From CAZNQW01 sp964575225 (GTDB lineage Bacteria > Chloroflexota > Anaerolineae > JAAYZQ01), in the NCBI GenBank assembly GCA_964575225.1, contig CAZNQW010000011.1, positions 1-34,479 on the forward strand: 34,479 nucleotides of DNA. Direction: 5' to 3'. Both the position numbers and the translations under genes were made by a program. Positions within the stretch are counted from its first letter, which is position 1. Every line of letters begins with the position of its first letter. The notes under the pieces were generated by a model, which searched no databases, was not told where the DNA came from, and worked only from the letters and a program-made list of their open reading frames with translations. This document shows, piece by piece, positions 8,824-17,191 of this stretch.

Positions 8824-9492
8824 TCACTCGAGGTGCAGTTTGCTGTTGATCGTCCGCCGGACGTCGCCAAAGCCCTCTTCGAGGTAGGGGTAGGCAAACA
8901 GGACCGAGCCCAGGCCAAAGCTGGCGCCGGTGAGGGTTCGCATCTGCCAGGTGCTTTCATACAGGCCAAAGAGCTGCAGCACGCCATCCACCCCCATGGG
9001 CACGAGAAAGAGCAAATAGTAGCGGAACTTGAGCTGCCACGCGCCCCATCGCTTGCGGAGCAACCCATAGACCAATCCCATGCCGAAAATCGAGCCATAG
9101 ATGGCCACGTCGCGCTGGCAAAAGGCCATCTTCCAGCCCACTTGCTCGTTGCCAATGGCCCGGGACAAGGGGTTGATATCGACGCCGGCTGCGGCCAACT
9201 CCTCAGGTGTGTAGGCCCATTGCGGGCCACCATAGAAAAAGGAGCGGGTGGGGCGCTGGTGACAAGCCGGTCGATAGAGGGTATAGACCACTTTGGCGGG
9301 CAGTTCCCAGCCGGCATCCATCATCACCGGGGCGGCCATGGGCAGGCCCACGTACAACCCCCAGAAGACATTGATCAGCGCCAGCCAATGCTTGGCCATC
9401 TGAAAGATGGCCTTGTCCATAAAGATCACCAGGTCCCGCGTGCGCCCGGTGACCGGTTGAGGTTTGACGTCCGGTTTCTGCGCTTCCGACAA
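8824..9492 (-). CDS. DUF2085 family membrane protein
   Basis: 222 residues with about five hydrophobic segments. The DUF2085 signature is present: ACHQRPTRSFFYGG at about residues 76-89 and AFCQRDVAIYGSIFGMGLVYGLL near 122-144. Conserved cysteines and histidine in this family suggest metal or redox chemistry, but the function is unknown. The start is TTG at 9492, with AGGGGG just upstream that overlaps the TlpA stop codon, so the two genes are probably translationally coupled. Its place directly behind the TlpA and CcdA genes hints at a role in extracytoplasmic redox or metal handling, which is inference. Confidence 0.85.
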   Translation of the reverse strand: MSEAQKPDVKPQPVTGRTRDLVIFMDKAIFQMAKHWLALINVFWGLYVGLPMAAPVMMDAGWELPAKVVYTLYRPACHQRPTRSFFYGGPQWAYTPEELAAAGVDINPLSRAIGNEQVGWKMAFCQRDVAIYGSIFGMGLVYGLLRKRWGAWQLKFRYYLLFLVPMGVDGVLQLFGLYESTWQMRTLTGASFGLGSVLFAYPYLEEGFGDVRRTINSKLHLE

Positions 9493-9500
9493 AATTCCCC

Positions 9501-10031
9501 CTAAGGTTCCAGATCCTGCAAATACTCGGTCAATTGTTCAGCCGTCAGGTGCCCCACGTGCCGCACCCGGATGACCCCTTCCTTGTCGATGAGAAGCGAC
9601 ATAGGAAGGCCACTGGCCCGAAACACCTTTTTCACCGAGCCCTGAACGTCCAGGAGTACGGGGTAGGTCATGCCCATCTCATCGACAAAGGGCGCCACCG
9701 TCTCCCGTGGCTCCTCCACAGCGAGCCCCAACACCACGAACCCTCGGTCCATTCTCGCCCGATAGACCGCTTCCAGATCGGGGATCTCGTCGCGGCAGGG
9801 CTCGCACCAGGTCGCCCAAAAATTGAGCAGAATCACCTGGCCCCGGTAGTCACCCAGGGATGTTGAGCCGCCGTCCAAGCGGTTCAACGCCAAGTCGGGC
9901 GGCACGCTGCCCGGCTGGATGCCCCGGCGTGAGGGCTCTGCCGATGGGGCGCATCCCGCTAGCGCCAAATGCAGGACCAGGGCCAGTGCGGCAACACCCA
10001 CCCACCACTGCATCCTTCCCCCGCGACCCAT
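9501..10031 (-). CDS. TlpA/ResA-type thioredoxin lipoprotein (CcmG-like)
   Basis: 176 residues. The signal sequence ends in a lipobox LAGC (Cys27), so the protein should be membrane-anchored outside the cytoplasm. The AhpC-TSA/TlpA fold has active site FWATWCEPC (Cys76, Cys79) and a cis-Pro loop GLPMSLLID. It should reduce apocytochrome c or other exported thiols, drawing electrons from CcdA, which is encoded just upstream. I prefer the ATG at 10031 because it gives a normal lipoprotein signal (MGRGGR then a hydrophobic stretch). A GTG at 10103, 11 bp after ccdA, would add 24 residues before the signal. An ATG at 10013 is also possible. No start has a clear ribosome binding site. Confidence 0.9.
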   Translation of the reverse strand: MGRGGRMQWWVGVAALALVLHLALAGCAPSAEPSRRGIQPGSVPPDLALNRLDGGSTSLGDYRGQVILLNFWATWCEPCRDEIPDLEAVYRARMDRGFVVLGLAVEEPRETVAPFVDEMGMTYPVLLDVQGSVKKVFRASGLPMSLLIDKEGVIRVRHVGHLTAEQLTEYLQDLEP

Positions 10032-10114
10032 CGCAACAATCGGGGGCGCGCCAACGGCTACCTTGTCCAATGAGGGCATCCCCACTCTCAGAAGATCACG
10101 CACAGCAGCAAAGG

Positions 10115-11146
10115 TTACAATTCCAGGTCTACGAAGGAGCCATAGCCCGCCAGAAAAGAGAGGCTATCGGTAAAGATCAGGATCCCCATCAGCGCCAACA
10201 GGACTCCGCTGAGGATCGAGACGATGCCCACGTAGCGGTTCACCTTGCGCAGCCAGCGGGACACCGGGCTAAAGGCTAGCCCCACCAGCAGAAAGGGAAT
10301 CCCCAGACCCAGGGTGTAGGCCGTCAGCAGCAGCACGCCCTGACCCACCGTGTTCATCTGGCCGGCGACCACCAGAATACTGGCCAGAATGGGCCCCACA
10401 CAGGGAGTCCAGCCCGCGGCAAAGACCACGCCAAAGAGCAGCGAACGGAGGTAGCCGGTTTGGCCGGTGGGTGACCCGGTCTGTTTAAGCTCGATCTTTT
10501 TCTCCGCATAGAAGACGTCGGTGCGATTCATCAAGACCGTCACGGTCACGATCAGCCCGCTGGTCAGCAGGTTCGGCACCAGGGCGTCGTAGCTGGCCAT
10601 AAAGTTCAGAATGCCCGCCGCCACTGCCAAGATGATCTGGCGGGCCGTGCTCCACCCGGCGCCGGCCCACACGACAAGCCCCATCAGCAGGCTCTCCTGG
10701 AGCCAGCGCATCCCATCTCCACCCCACGCCCATTCACCCTGCACGATCCAGCCTGAGTCGAGCACAAAGGTGATCAGCGCCACCACCACCGCGGCCAACG
10801 TCCAGCGCTTGCGGTCCCAGCCGATGCTGCTGAGCTTGAGACCAAACACCACCAACAGAACGCCGCCCACCCGTTGCAGCAGAATGGTGGAATCGAAAAG
10901 GATCTGGCCGATCAGGGTGGCTGTCGCGCCCAACAGGATGAACACCAGGCCAAAGCCCAACACAAAAAAGAGGGCGTGGAAAAAGGTCCGGGCCGTCTCC
11001 TGCCGCGAGCCCCCCCGGCCGGCCATCACCGATGTGCCACCCAGATAGCCCAGGTAGGCGGGTACCAACGGCAACACGCAGGGCGAGGCAAAGGAAACAA
11101 GCCCTGCCAGAAAGGCAAAAGTCAGGGTTAGATTCGGGGTATCCAT
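10115..11146 (-). CDS. ccdA: CcdA, transmembrane thiol-disulfide electron carrier, with extra insertion
   Basis: 343 residues. CcdA/DsbD-beta proteins pass electrons from cytoplasmic thioredoxin to extracytoplasmic thioredoxins. The first reactive cysteine is in LVSFASPCVLPLVPAY (Cys23) and the second in AAGWTPCVGPILA (Cys249). Typical CcdA is about 220-240 residues with the cysteines some 120 apart. Here they are 226 apart because about 100 residues, including two or three extra hydrophobic segments and a charged loop (AEKKIELKQTG), lie between the halves. The ATG at 11146 follows GAGGAG with 6-base spacing. It sits between ccmD and the TlpA gene, the classic partner. Confidence 0.92.
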   Translation of the reverse strand: MDTPNLTLTFAFLAGLVSFASPCVLPLVPAYLGYLGGTSVMAGRGGSRQETARTFFHALFFVLGFGLVFILLGATATLIGQILFDSTILLQRVGGVLLVVFGLKLSSIGWDRKRWTLAAVVVALITFVLDSGWIVQGEWAWGGDGMRWLQESLLMGLVVWAGAGWSTARQIILAVAAGILNFMASYDALVPNLLTSGLIVTVTVLMNRTDVFYAEKKIELKQTGSPTGQTGYLRSLLFGVVFAAGWTPCVGPILASILVVAGQMNTVGQGVLLLTAYTLGLGIPFLLVGLAFSPVSRWLRKVNRYVGIVSILSGVLLALMGILIFTDSLSFLAGYGSFVDLEL

Positions 11147-11219
11147 CGATGGCTCCTCTTGACGGATTGACCGTTGGCTGCTTTCAAGCCCGAGTGGCCC
11201 CGGCTGGGGATCGAGTCCA

Positions 11220-11363
11220 TCACTCGCTCAGCGGCTCCTCGTCCACCAGCGCCCGCAGCGCCCGGAGTTCCGCCTGGATCTGGCGCTGGCGCCACACCAT
11301 GCTAAAGGCCAGGCCAAAGGAAATCGCCCACAAAACTGCGTATGCCGCTACCAGATAACTCAT
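11220..11363 (-). CDS. ccmD: CcmD-like heme exporter small subunit
   Basis: A 47-residue protein: one membrane helix (SYLVAAYAVLWAISFGLAF) followed by a basic, helical cytoplasmic tail (WRQRQIQAELRALRALVDEE). This is the typical CcmD build, a single-span protein that helps release holo-CcmE from the CcmABC complex. The ATG at 11363 is preceded by GGAGGACAGG, a strong ribosome binding site. The gene lies between ccmC and ccdA in the same direction, where ccmD is expected. Its small size makes sequence-only recognition less certain, but position and architecture agree. Confidence 0.85.
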   Translation of the reverse strand: MSYLVAAYAVLWAISFGLAFSMVWRQRQIQAELRALRALVDEEPLSE

Positions 11364-11436
11364 CCTGTCCTCCTACGTAGAATCCCGATCAAACCCTGCC
11401 CCTGCCAATCCATCTCACCTTCCAGCGACCCGTCGG

Positions 11437-12132
11437 CTAGTCCATGAACGTCTGTTTGATCGCCTCGGCCTGGTCGCGGAGATGCTCCAGCCGAATGCGA
11501 TACCCCATCAACGTCACGTACCAGATCGTGAAGGTGGCCAAGCAAAAGAAAAAGGCAAACATCATATTGGGCCCCAGCCCACCCCCCTCTGTGCCGAACA
11601 TGAGGGGGTGCTGGGTGCGCCACATGCGAATGGCAATAAAGTTGATGGGTACCGAGATAAAGGCCACCACACCATAGACCGCCGCGAATCGCGCCCGTCG
11701 CGTTGGGTCCTCCACCGCGCTGCGAAGCATCAAATAGCCTACATAGACCAGAAACTGGATGAGGGAGATGGTCAGGCGCTCATCCCAGATCCACCACACA
11801 CCCCAAGCCGGTTTGGCCCAGATCGAGCCGCTCACCAACACCCCCAGCATAAAGACCGTGCCGATTTCAGCCGACGACAAGGCCAAAATATCCCATCGGC
11901 GCGCCTGAGAGCGCAGGTAACCCACACCACCGACAAAGGTCACAAAAAAGGCCAGGAAACCAACCCACGCCGTCGAGATGTGGAAATAGATGATGCGCTG
12001 GGCATAGCGGCCCGTCTCGCTCTGCAGGTTGGCACTGGGAGCGCCCACCAAAGCCAGATACAGGGCCACCATCATCAAGACGGCACTGAGAGCCGTCAGC
12101 GCGATCAGGATCTTGTCATTTCGTCCGTTCAT
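11437..12132 (-). CDS. ccmC: CcmC, heme-handling protein of cytochrome c maturation
   Basis: 231 residues with six membrane segments. The tryptophan-rich heme-handling motif WGVWWIWDERLTISL lies near residues 109-123, between flanking conserved histidines (IIYFHISTAWVGF, about 48-60, and QHPLMF). CcmC presents heme outside the membrane and, with CcmD, loads it onto CcmE. The ATG at 12132 has GGGAG upstream; a TTG at 12135 is an alternative. The length is normal for the family. It follows ccmB by 39 bp and precedes ccmD by 73 bp. Confidence 0.95.
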   Translation of the reverse strand: MNGRNDKILIALTALSAVLMMVALYLALVGAPSANLQSETGRYAQRIIYFHISTAWVGFLAFFVTFVGGVGYLRSQARRWDILALSSAEIGTVFMLGVLVSGSIWAKPAWGVWWIWDERLTISLIQFLVYVGYLMLRSAVEDPTRRARFAAVYGVVAFISVPINFIAIRMWRTQHPLMFGTEGGGLGPNMMFAFFFCLATFTIWYVTLMGYRIRLEHLRDQAEAIKQTFMD

Positions 12133-12171
12133 CAATCTCCCTCTACTCCCATGCGTGTGGGCCGGACTCGA

Positions 12172-12849
12172 TCATTCCTTGACCACAAAGTCAAAGGTCA
12201 TAAAGGCCACGGCCGGAAAGATCAGATCGTAGGCCAGCAGAAGCTGAAACCAACGGACAAGCTCGGCCATCGATTGGCCATCCAGGATGCCGGCTGTGGC
12301 CTTGACGGCGGCAATGAGCACCGGCGCTGCCACCGGCAGCAGCAGGATCGGCAACAGCACCTCCCGAGCGCGGGTCTGGGCCGTCATCGCCGACAGAAGG
12401 GTGCCCACCGCAGCAAAGCCCACGGTCCCCATCAGAACGATCAGCGCCAGCCTCAGATCAAACAGATTGACGCCGAAAAAGGCGGTAAAGATCGGCAGGG
12501 TGATGGCCTCGACGACCAGCATGAACAGGACCGTCGAGAACATCTTGCCAAAATAGATGGCGGTGTGATCGACCGGAGCCAATAGCAGCCCTTCCAGGCA
12601 ACCGCCCTCCCGCTCCGTGACAAAGGCCCGGTTCAAGCCCAGGATACCGGCAAAGGCAAAGGCCACCCAAAGGGCGCCCGGTGCCACCTGCCGCACCCGT
12701 TCGCCGCTGACCCGTAGATCGAAAGCAAAGTTAAAGATCACGATCACCAGGACGGCAAAGACAAACATGGCGCTGAACATCTCTTTGGTGCGAAGCTCGG
12801 CCACCACGTCCTTCCACACAATCGCCAGGATCTTTTTTGCGTAGCTCAT
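12172..12849 (-). CDS. ccmB: CcmB, membrane subunit of the heme-release ABC transporter
   Basis: 225 residues with six membrane segments, full length for CcmB. Recognisable features are the N-terminal IVWKDVVAELRTKEMFSAM, the family signature region LNRAFVTEREGGCLEGLLLAP (split: REGGCLEGLLLAP) and a hydrophobic C-terminal half. Together with CcmA it couples ATP hydrolysis to release of heme-loaded CcmE. The ATG at 12849 overlaps the ccmA stop by four bases; this ATGA overlap decides the start, since the upstream in-frame codons translate antisense to ccmA. Confidence 0.94.
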   Translation of the reverse strand: MSYAKKILAIVWKDVVAELRTKEMFSAMFVFAVLVIVIFNFAFDLRVSGERVRQVAPGALWVAFAFAGILGLNRAFVTEREGGCLEGLLLAPVDHTAIYFGKMFSTVLFMLVVEAITLPIFTAFFGVNLFDLRLALIVLMGTVGFAAVGTLLSAMTAQTRAREVLLPILLLPVAAPVLIAAVKATAGILDGQSMAELVRWFQLLLAYDLIFPAVAFMTFDFVVKE

Positions 12850-13601
12850 GGCGCCGCACCACGCTCCCCACGGCCCGGATTGCGCGTGACCTCGCGATAG
12901 ATCTCTTTCATGCCCTCCAGATCGAGGCCCGAGCGTTCGCCCTGCCAGGCGATCTTGCCCCGGTTCAGGATCGCCGCCCGATCGCACATCTCCAGCCCCT
13001 GCTCCAAATTGTGCGTGGTGAGGATCACGGTCCGGCTGGACGCCGCCAGCTCTTGCAGCACCGAACGCAGCATATCGGCCGCCTGCAGATCCAGGCCGGT
13101 ATAGGGCTCGTCCAGCAGCATGATGACCGGATCGGGGAGGATGGCCCGGGCGATGGCCAACCGCTGCACCATCCCCCGCGAAAAGGTGCGCACCGGATCG
13201 CGCCGCCGGGCAGCCAGGCCCACCTGCTCCAGCACGGCATCGATGCGGCTTGCGGCATCCTCCAGATCGTACATCCGGGCGAAAAAGCGCAGGTTCTCGT
13301 CGGGCGTGAGGTCGCCATACAGCAGCGGGTTGTGGGCAATAAGACCAATTTGACGGCGCCCGCCCGTGGCTGCCTTGCTCAGGTCCTGGCCCAGCACCCG
13401 GACCGTGCCCGAACTGGGCCGCGCCAAGGAGGAGACAATGCGCATCAGCGTCGTCTTGCCGGCGCCGTTGGGACCAAAGAGGGCCAGGAATTGCCCCTGA
13501 GCCACCTCCAGATCTACCCCTCGAAGGGCGACCTGGTGGCCAAAAGATTTGACCACGCGCTGCAATTGGATGGCGGGAGCCGCGTCTTGGGACATGGTCA
13601 C
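12846..13601 (-). CDS. ccmA: CcmA, ATPase of the heme-release ABC transporter
   Basis: 251 residues, a single ABC ATPase domain: Walker A FGPNGAGKTTLMR (about 38-50), signature FSRGMVQRLAIARA, Walker B VIMLLDEPYTGLD, and switch His in LTTHNLEQG. It powers the CcmABCD complex on the cytoplasmic face. The GTG start at 13601 overlaps the TGA of the upstream gene (GTGA); an ATG two codons later is an alternative. Identification as CcmA, not a generic ABC ATPase, rests on the adjoining ccmB, ccmC and ccmD. Confidence 0.94.
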   Translation of the reverse strand: MTMSQDAAPAIQLQRVVKSFGHQVALRGVDLEVAQGQFLALFGPNGAGKTTLMRIVSSLARPSSGTVRVLGQDLSKAATGGRRQIGLIAHNPLLYGDLTPDENLRFFARMYDLEDAASRIDAVLEQVGLAARRRDPVRTFSRGMVQRLAIARAILPDPVIMLLDEPYTGLDLQAADMLRSVLQELAASSRTVILTTHNLEQGLEMCDRAAILNRGKIAWQGERSGLDLEGMKEIYREVTRNPGRGERGAAP

Positions 13602-14812
13602 AACGATTTCAGCTTTTCGTACAGCTCTGCCCGGTAGCTTTCATAGGTCGGCTCGTCCATGGCCCCCGCCTCAAAGCGCTCGGTGGCATCGGCCAGATCG
13701 CGCAGCAGCTCCCGCCCCCGCGAGCTGGAGGTCAGATCCACCCCGGCAACGGCCGCCTGGGGACGGGGGCGTGCTGCCGCATAGACGACGAGGGCCGTCA
13801 CAGCCACCACCGCCAAGGCCAGCCCCAGTCCCAAGAACAGATTCTGATTCCCCGGGCCCGCGGCAACCGTCGCGGGGGCGGCGCCTGTCTGAGGGCCGCC
13901 AGGCATGCCTGTGACTCCCGCCGCATCCCCTTGGGGCAGCAGATCAAAGGTCACCGGTTGGTTGGCCGGGAGCATGGTCGCACCCCACCGCTCATAATCC
14001 TGTCCCTGGAACTGCTCAATGCCCATCGACTGAAGCTGTGTGCTGGACAGCGACAGTCCTGGCTGGGCCGCCAGAATATTAAACTCGCTGACCGGATAGG
14101 CAAAACGCCGCTCCACGGGAACCGAATCGCCACCGACCATCAGATGGTAGGAAAAAAAGGCCAGCGCGCCCTCTGGGCCAGGCGGCACAGGTTCGGTGTC
14201 CAACCATCCGCTCGCACTCTCGATGAACCGCCCCTCGGCGCTGCCATCCTGCATCGCCAGCCCCACGGCGCCCGCGGGCAGAGGGATCTCGAGCGTGCCC
14301 CGCTGCCCCCCTTCCCCGACTTGGCCCACATAGGTACGGTCGCCTGCATTGCTAAAGAGCTGGATCTCGGATACACGCAGCGCCTGTCCAAACGACTCGG
14401 CAATCAGGTGCACCGAGCTGAGCGTGATGGCGCTGTCGTCCTCCGTCGTCTCATAGACCGTGACCGTCGCCGCCAGCGATGATTGTTCGGCCGCGAACCG
14501 ATAGGGAGTCGCTGAATTATACGCCACGTCCAGATAGGTCACCTCGGGCCAATACTCCAAGCTCGGATCGGTATCCAGCCCCTCGAAACGAAACTGCCCC
14601 TGGGCATCGGTCGTGGTTTCCAGGGTATTCATTTCAGAATCACCCTGGATCACATGCAACACCACAGTCAGGCCTGCGCCGACCTCGGGGCCGCCAGCCG
14701 TCCCACTGACCACCTCGCCTTCCAGCACGCCGGTTCCTTGGGCCTGAGCGATCCCCGCCGCGCACAAAACGATGAGCAATCCCATCACCAAAACCCGAAC
14801 GATGGATCGCAT
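13598..14812 (-). CDS. Secreted-domain membrane protein with CcmI-like C-terminal motif
   Basis: 404 residues. There is a signal peptide (MRSIVRVLVMGLLIVLCAAGIAQAQ, split: LVMGLLIVLCAAGIAQAQ) and then a beta-rich region opening like a carboxypeptidase-regulatory/CnaB fold (GVLEGEVVSGT, TTDAQGQFRFEGL). A Gly/Pro/Ala linker, one membrane helix near residues 325-345 and a cytosolic tail follow. The tail reads LLRDLADATERFEAGAMDEP then TYESYRAELYEKL, much like the helical motif of CcmI-type proteins (leucine-rich, FEAGEx-x-x-Y). The ATG at 14812 overlaps the upstream TGA (TGATG). It lies between the small zinc-ribbon gene and ccmA. I do not recognise a named family for the ectodomain. A role in apocytochrome handling is inference from position and motif. 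Confidence 0.75.
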   Translation of the reverse strand: MRSIVRVLVMGLLIVLCAAGIAQAQGTGVLEGEVVSGTAGGPEVGAGLTVVLHVIQGDSEMNTLETTTDAQGQFRFEGLDTDPSLEYWPEVTYLDVAYNSATPYRFAAEQSSLAATVTVYETTEDDSAITLSSVHLIAESFGQALRVSEIQLFSNAGDRTYVGQVGEGGQRGTLEIPLPAGAVGLAMQDGSAEGRFIESASGWLDTEPVPPGPEGALAFFSYHLMVGGDSVPVERRFAYPVSEFNILAAQPGLSLSSTQLQSMGIEQFQGQDYERWGATMLPANQPVTFDLLPQGDAAGVTGMPGGPQTGAAPATVAAGPGNQNLFLGLGLALAVVAVTALVVYAAARPRPQAAVAGVDLTSSSRGRELLRDLADATERFEAGAMDEPTYESYRAELYEKLKSL

Positions 14813-15162
14813 CAGACCGCCTCCCCCTCGGAAATCTGGGCGCCGCATTTTGCACAAAAGAGATCCCCTTCGTGCACAGAAACGCCGCAGGCCGGACACA
14901 CAGGGCCGCGAGCCACCGGTTTATCGGGCAGCGCCTCGCCGCACTGAACGCAGAATTGGTCGCCGGCCTGATACGCCCGCCCACACTTGGGGCAGGTCAA
15001 CCCAGCCTTGGGCCGGTTGGAGCGCATCTTGCGCAAGGCCCGGTCGATATCGGCCTCGCTCACAGAGACGGGCAACCCACCTTGCTTCCCTGGCGAAAAC
15101 AGAGGATACACGACAAGGCCCGCCGACACCAGGAGCATGACCACAAAGATGGCAATCGACAT
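14812..15162 (-). CDS. Small membrane-anchored double zinc-ribbon protein
   Basis: 116 residues. An N-terminal membrane helix (SIAIFVVMLLVSAGLVVYPLF) precedes a charged segment (SEADIDRALRKMRSNRP) and two zinc ribbons with cysteines at 57, 60, 71, 74 and 89, 92, 103, 106. The helix ending in YPLF plus a short charged helix resembles the N-terminus of CcmI-type proteins, here with zinc ribbons in place of the rest. The ribbons should face the cytoplasm if the N-terminus is outside. The ATG at 15162 has GGGAGG upstream and is two bases from the ccmF stop, so the genes are coupled. The function is unknown. Confidence 0.85.
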   Translation of the reverse strand: MSIAIFVVMLLVSAGLVVYPLFSPGKQGGLPVSVSEADIDRALRKMRSNRPKAGLTCPKCGRAYQAGDQFCVQCGEALPDKPVARGPVCPACGVSVHEGDLFCAKCGAQISEGEAV

Positions 15163-15164
15163 GG

Positions 15165-17123
15165 CTACCTCCCTTGCCTTTTGGTCGGCCAGGCAGCAAT
15201 CAACGTGCCAACGATCATCACGACCCCACCGATCCACAGCCAGATCACCATGGGCGTGATCAGGATCTGAAAGGCCGCCAACCCATCGGCATCCAGGCCC
15301 GCCAAGATCACGTACAGGTCCTCTTTCAGGTTCGAACGGAGGGCCACCTCGGTCACGGCGCCCTGGGTGTTGCTGTGCAAATTGCGCTCGGGGTGCACAC
15401 TGGCCAGCCGGCGACCATCGCGCCAAACTTCAACGATTGCCTGGTTGAGGACCTTGTTTCCGCCCTCCTCTACAGAACGATAGACATAGTCAGAGTAGGT
15501 CAACTGGTAACCGCTGACCTCCGTCGATTCACCCACAGCCAGCGCCACCTGGACCTCGCTCTGATAGGCCTGGGAGGCGGTGATGCCCATCACGATCAAC
15601 AGAATCGAAAAGTGGATCAACTGGCCCCCATAACGGCGCCGATTGTGGGAGATGGCCCGAGCTGCCGCTGTCCACACGGCCTCACCCGCCGATCGCATAC
15701 GGGCCGCTATCCCCTGAGCCATCTGCAGCAAGATGGTGGTGGCTACAAAGGCTGTCACCGAAAAGGAGAGCACCGCCCACAGTTCGCGGATGCCCAACAC
15801 CAAAAGCAGCACAGCCGTCACAATCGCAACGGCGCTCTGAACCCATAGGCTGCGCAACAGGCGTTGGGCATCGGTCTTGCGCCAGTCGATCAGGGGACAG
15901 ATGCCAATGAGCAACACCAGGACCAGACCCAACGGTCCAATGATCCGGTTATAGTTCTCAGGACCCAGGCTCGAGGCGACGCCCCGCACGGCCTCGGTGA
16001 AAGTCGGCCACAGCGTCCCCAAGAGAACAGCCGCCGCCGAGCCCACGAACAGCAAATTCGTCAGCAGAAACATGAACTCACGGGACAGCAGCTCGCCGAG
16101 CTCGCCCCTATCTGCAAGTTCCCGCTTGCGGGCCAAGGCCAACCCCACCGCCAGGGCCAGCGTAAGCACCATATAGGCGAGATAGTAGTAGCCGATGGCA
16201 GATTCGGCAAAGGCATGCACCGACTGGATCAACCCCGAGCGGGTGACAAAGGTCGCAAAGACGGTCAGCACGTAGGTCACCACCGCCAGCAGGACGTTCC
16301 AGGCCCGGAACATGTCGCGGCGTTCCTGGATAACGGCCGAATGGACAAAGGCGGTGCCCACCAACCAGGGGATCAGGGACGAGTTTTCCACCGGGTCCCA
16401 GCCCCAGTAACCGCCCCAGCCCAATTCAAGATAGGCCCACCAGGCACCCACCAGGATACCGATGCCCAAAGTGCCCCAGGCTGCCAGCGTCCAGCGCCGG
16501 GTGCCCCTCAGCCAACCGGCATCAAGCTGCCCTATCACTAGAGCGGCCAAGGCATAGGCCGCCGGGATGGTCCACAGGGCGTAGGAGGCGAAAATGATCG
16601 GCGGGTGGATGATCATCCAAAAGTTTTGGAGCAATGGGTTCAAGCTGATGCCTTCAGCGGGGATGGTCGACATCAGTTCAAAGGGGTTGGTCAGCCTGAG
16701 AAGCAGGAAGGCAAAAAACGCCTGGGTCAGCGCCAGGAACGCCATGACATATGGGCGCAGCTCCCGATCCCAGGTAGGGCGGCTGAGCACCAAAAAAGCG
16801 GTAAAGAGGCTCAGCATCCACAGCCAAAGGAGTTGAGAACCCTCCTGGCCCGCCCAAAAGGCAGCCAACACATAGGCCGGTTTCAAATAGGTGCTGACGT
16901 GCTCATAGACATACCGAACCTGGAATTCATGGGAAAAGAGCAACACCATCAGCAGAACCGCCGAAATGGTCGAGAGGCCGGCTGTCACGAACAAACCATA
17001 GCGCCCGCTGGTCACCAACTCGGGCCGCCGTTGCCGCGCCCCCAACAGCGACGCCACGGCCGCCCACAGGGCAAAGGCAAAGGTCAGAGCCAACGCGCCA
17101 TAACCGATATCCGCCAGGATCAA
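15165..17123 (-). CDS. ccmF: CcmF, cytochrome c heme lyase subunit
   Basis: 652 residues with about 14-15 membrane segments, normal for CcmF/NrfE. The WWD-type heme-binding motif is WGGYWGWDPVENSSLIPWL near residues 230-250, flanked by conserved histidines (MIIHPPIIFASY, near 165; FVHSAVIQERR, near 258). A beta-rich soluble segment near the C-terminus (VALAVGESTEVSGYQLTYSD) is also typical. It attaches heme from CcmE to CxxCH apocytochromes outside the membrane. The start is TTG at 17123, eight bases behind AAGGAG. It follows ccmE by 68 bp. No separate ccmH is found around it. Confidence 0.95.
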   Translation of the reverse strand: MILADIGYGALALTFAFALWAAVASLLGARQRRPELVTSGRYGLFVTAGLSTISAVLLMVLLFSHEFQVRYVYEHVSTYLKPAYVLAAFWAGQEGSQLLWLWMLSLFTAFLVLSRPTWDRELRPYVMAFLALTQAFFAFLLLRLTNPFELMSTIPAEGISLNPLLQNFWMIIHPPIIFASYALWTIPAAYALAALVIGQLDAGWLRGTRRWTLAAWGTLGIGILVGAWWAYLELGWGGYWGWDPVENSSLIPWLVGTAFVHSAVIQERRDMFRAWNVLLAVVTYVLTVFATFVTRSGLIQSVHAFAESAIGYYYLAYMVLTLALAVGLALARKRELADRGELGELLSREFMFLLTNLLFVGSAAAVLLGTLWPTFTEAVRGVASSLGPENYNRIIGPLGLVLVLLIGICPLIDWRKTDAQRLLRSLWVQSAVAIVTAVLLLVLGIRELWAVLSFSVTAFVATTILLQMAQGIAARMRSAGEAVWTAAARAISHNRRRYGGQLIHFSILLIVMGITASQAYQSEVQVALAVGESTEVSGYQLTYSDYVYRSVEEGGNKVLNQAIVEVWRDGRRLASVHPERNLHSNTQGAVTEVALRSNLKEDLYVILAGLDADGLAAFQILITPMVIWLWIGGVVMIVGTLIAAWPTKRQGR

Positions 17124-17191
17124 AGTGAATTCTCCTTACCAACCAGGGTGGGTCGCCCAGCCACTCACCATAGGGTTGTGGCCGTTCTCCC

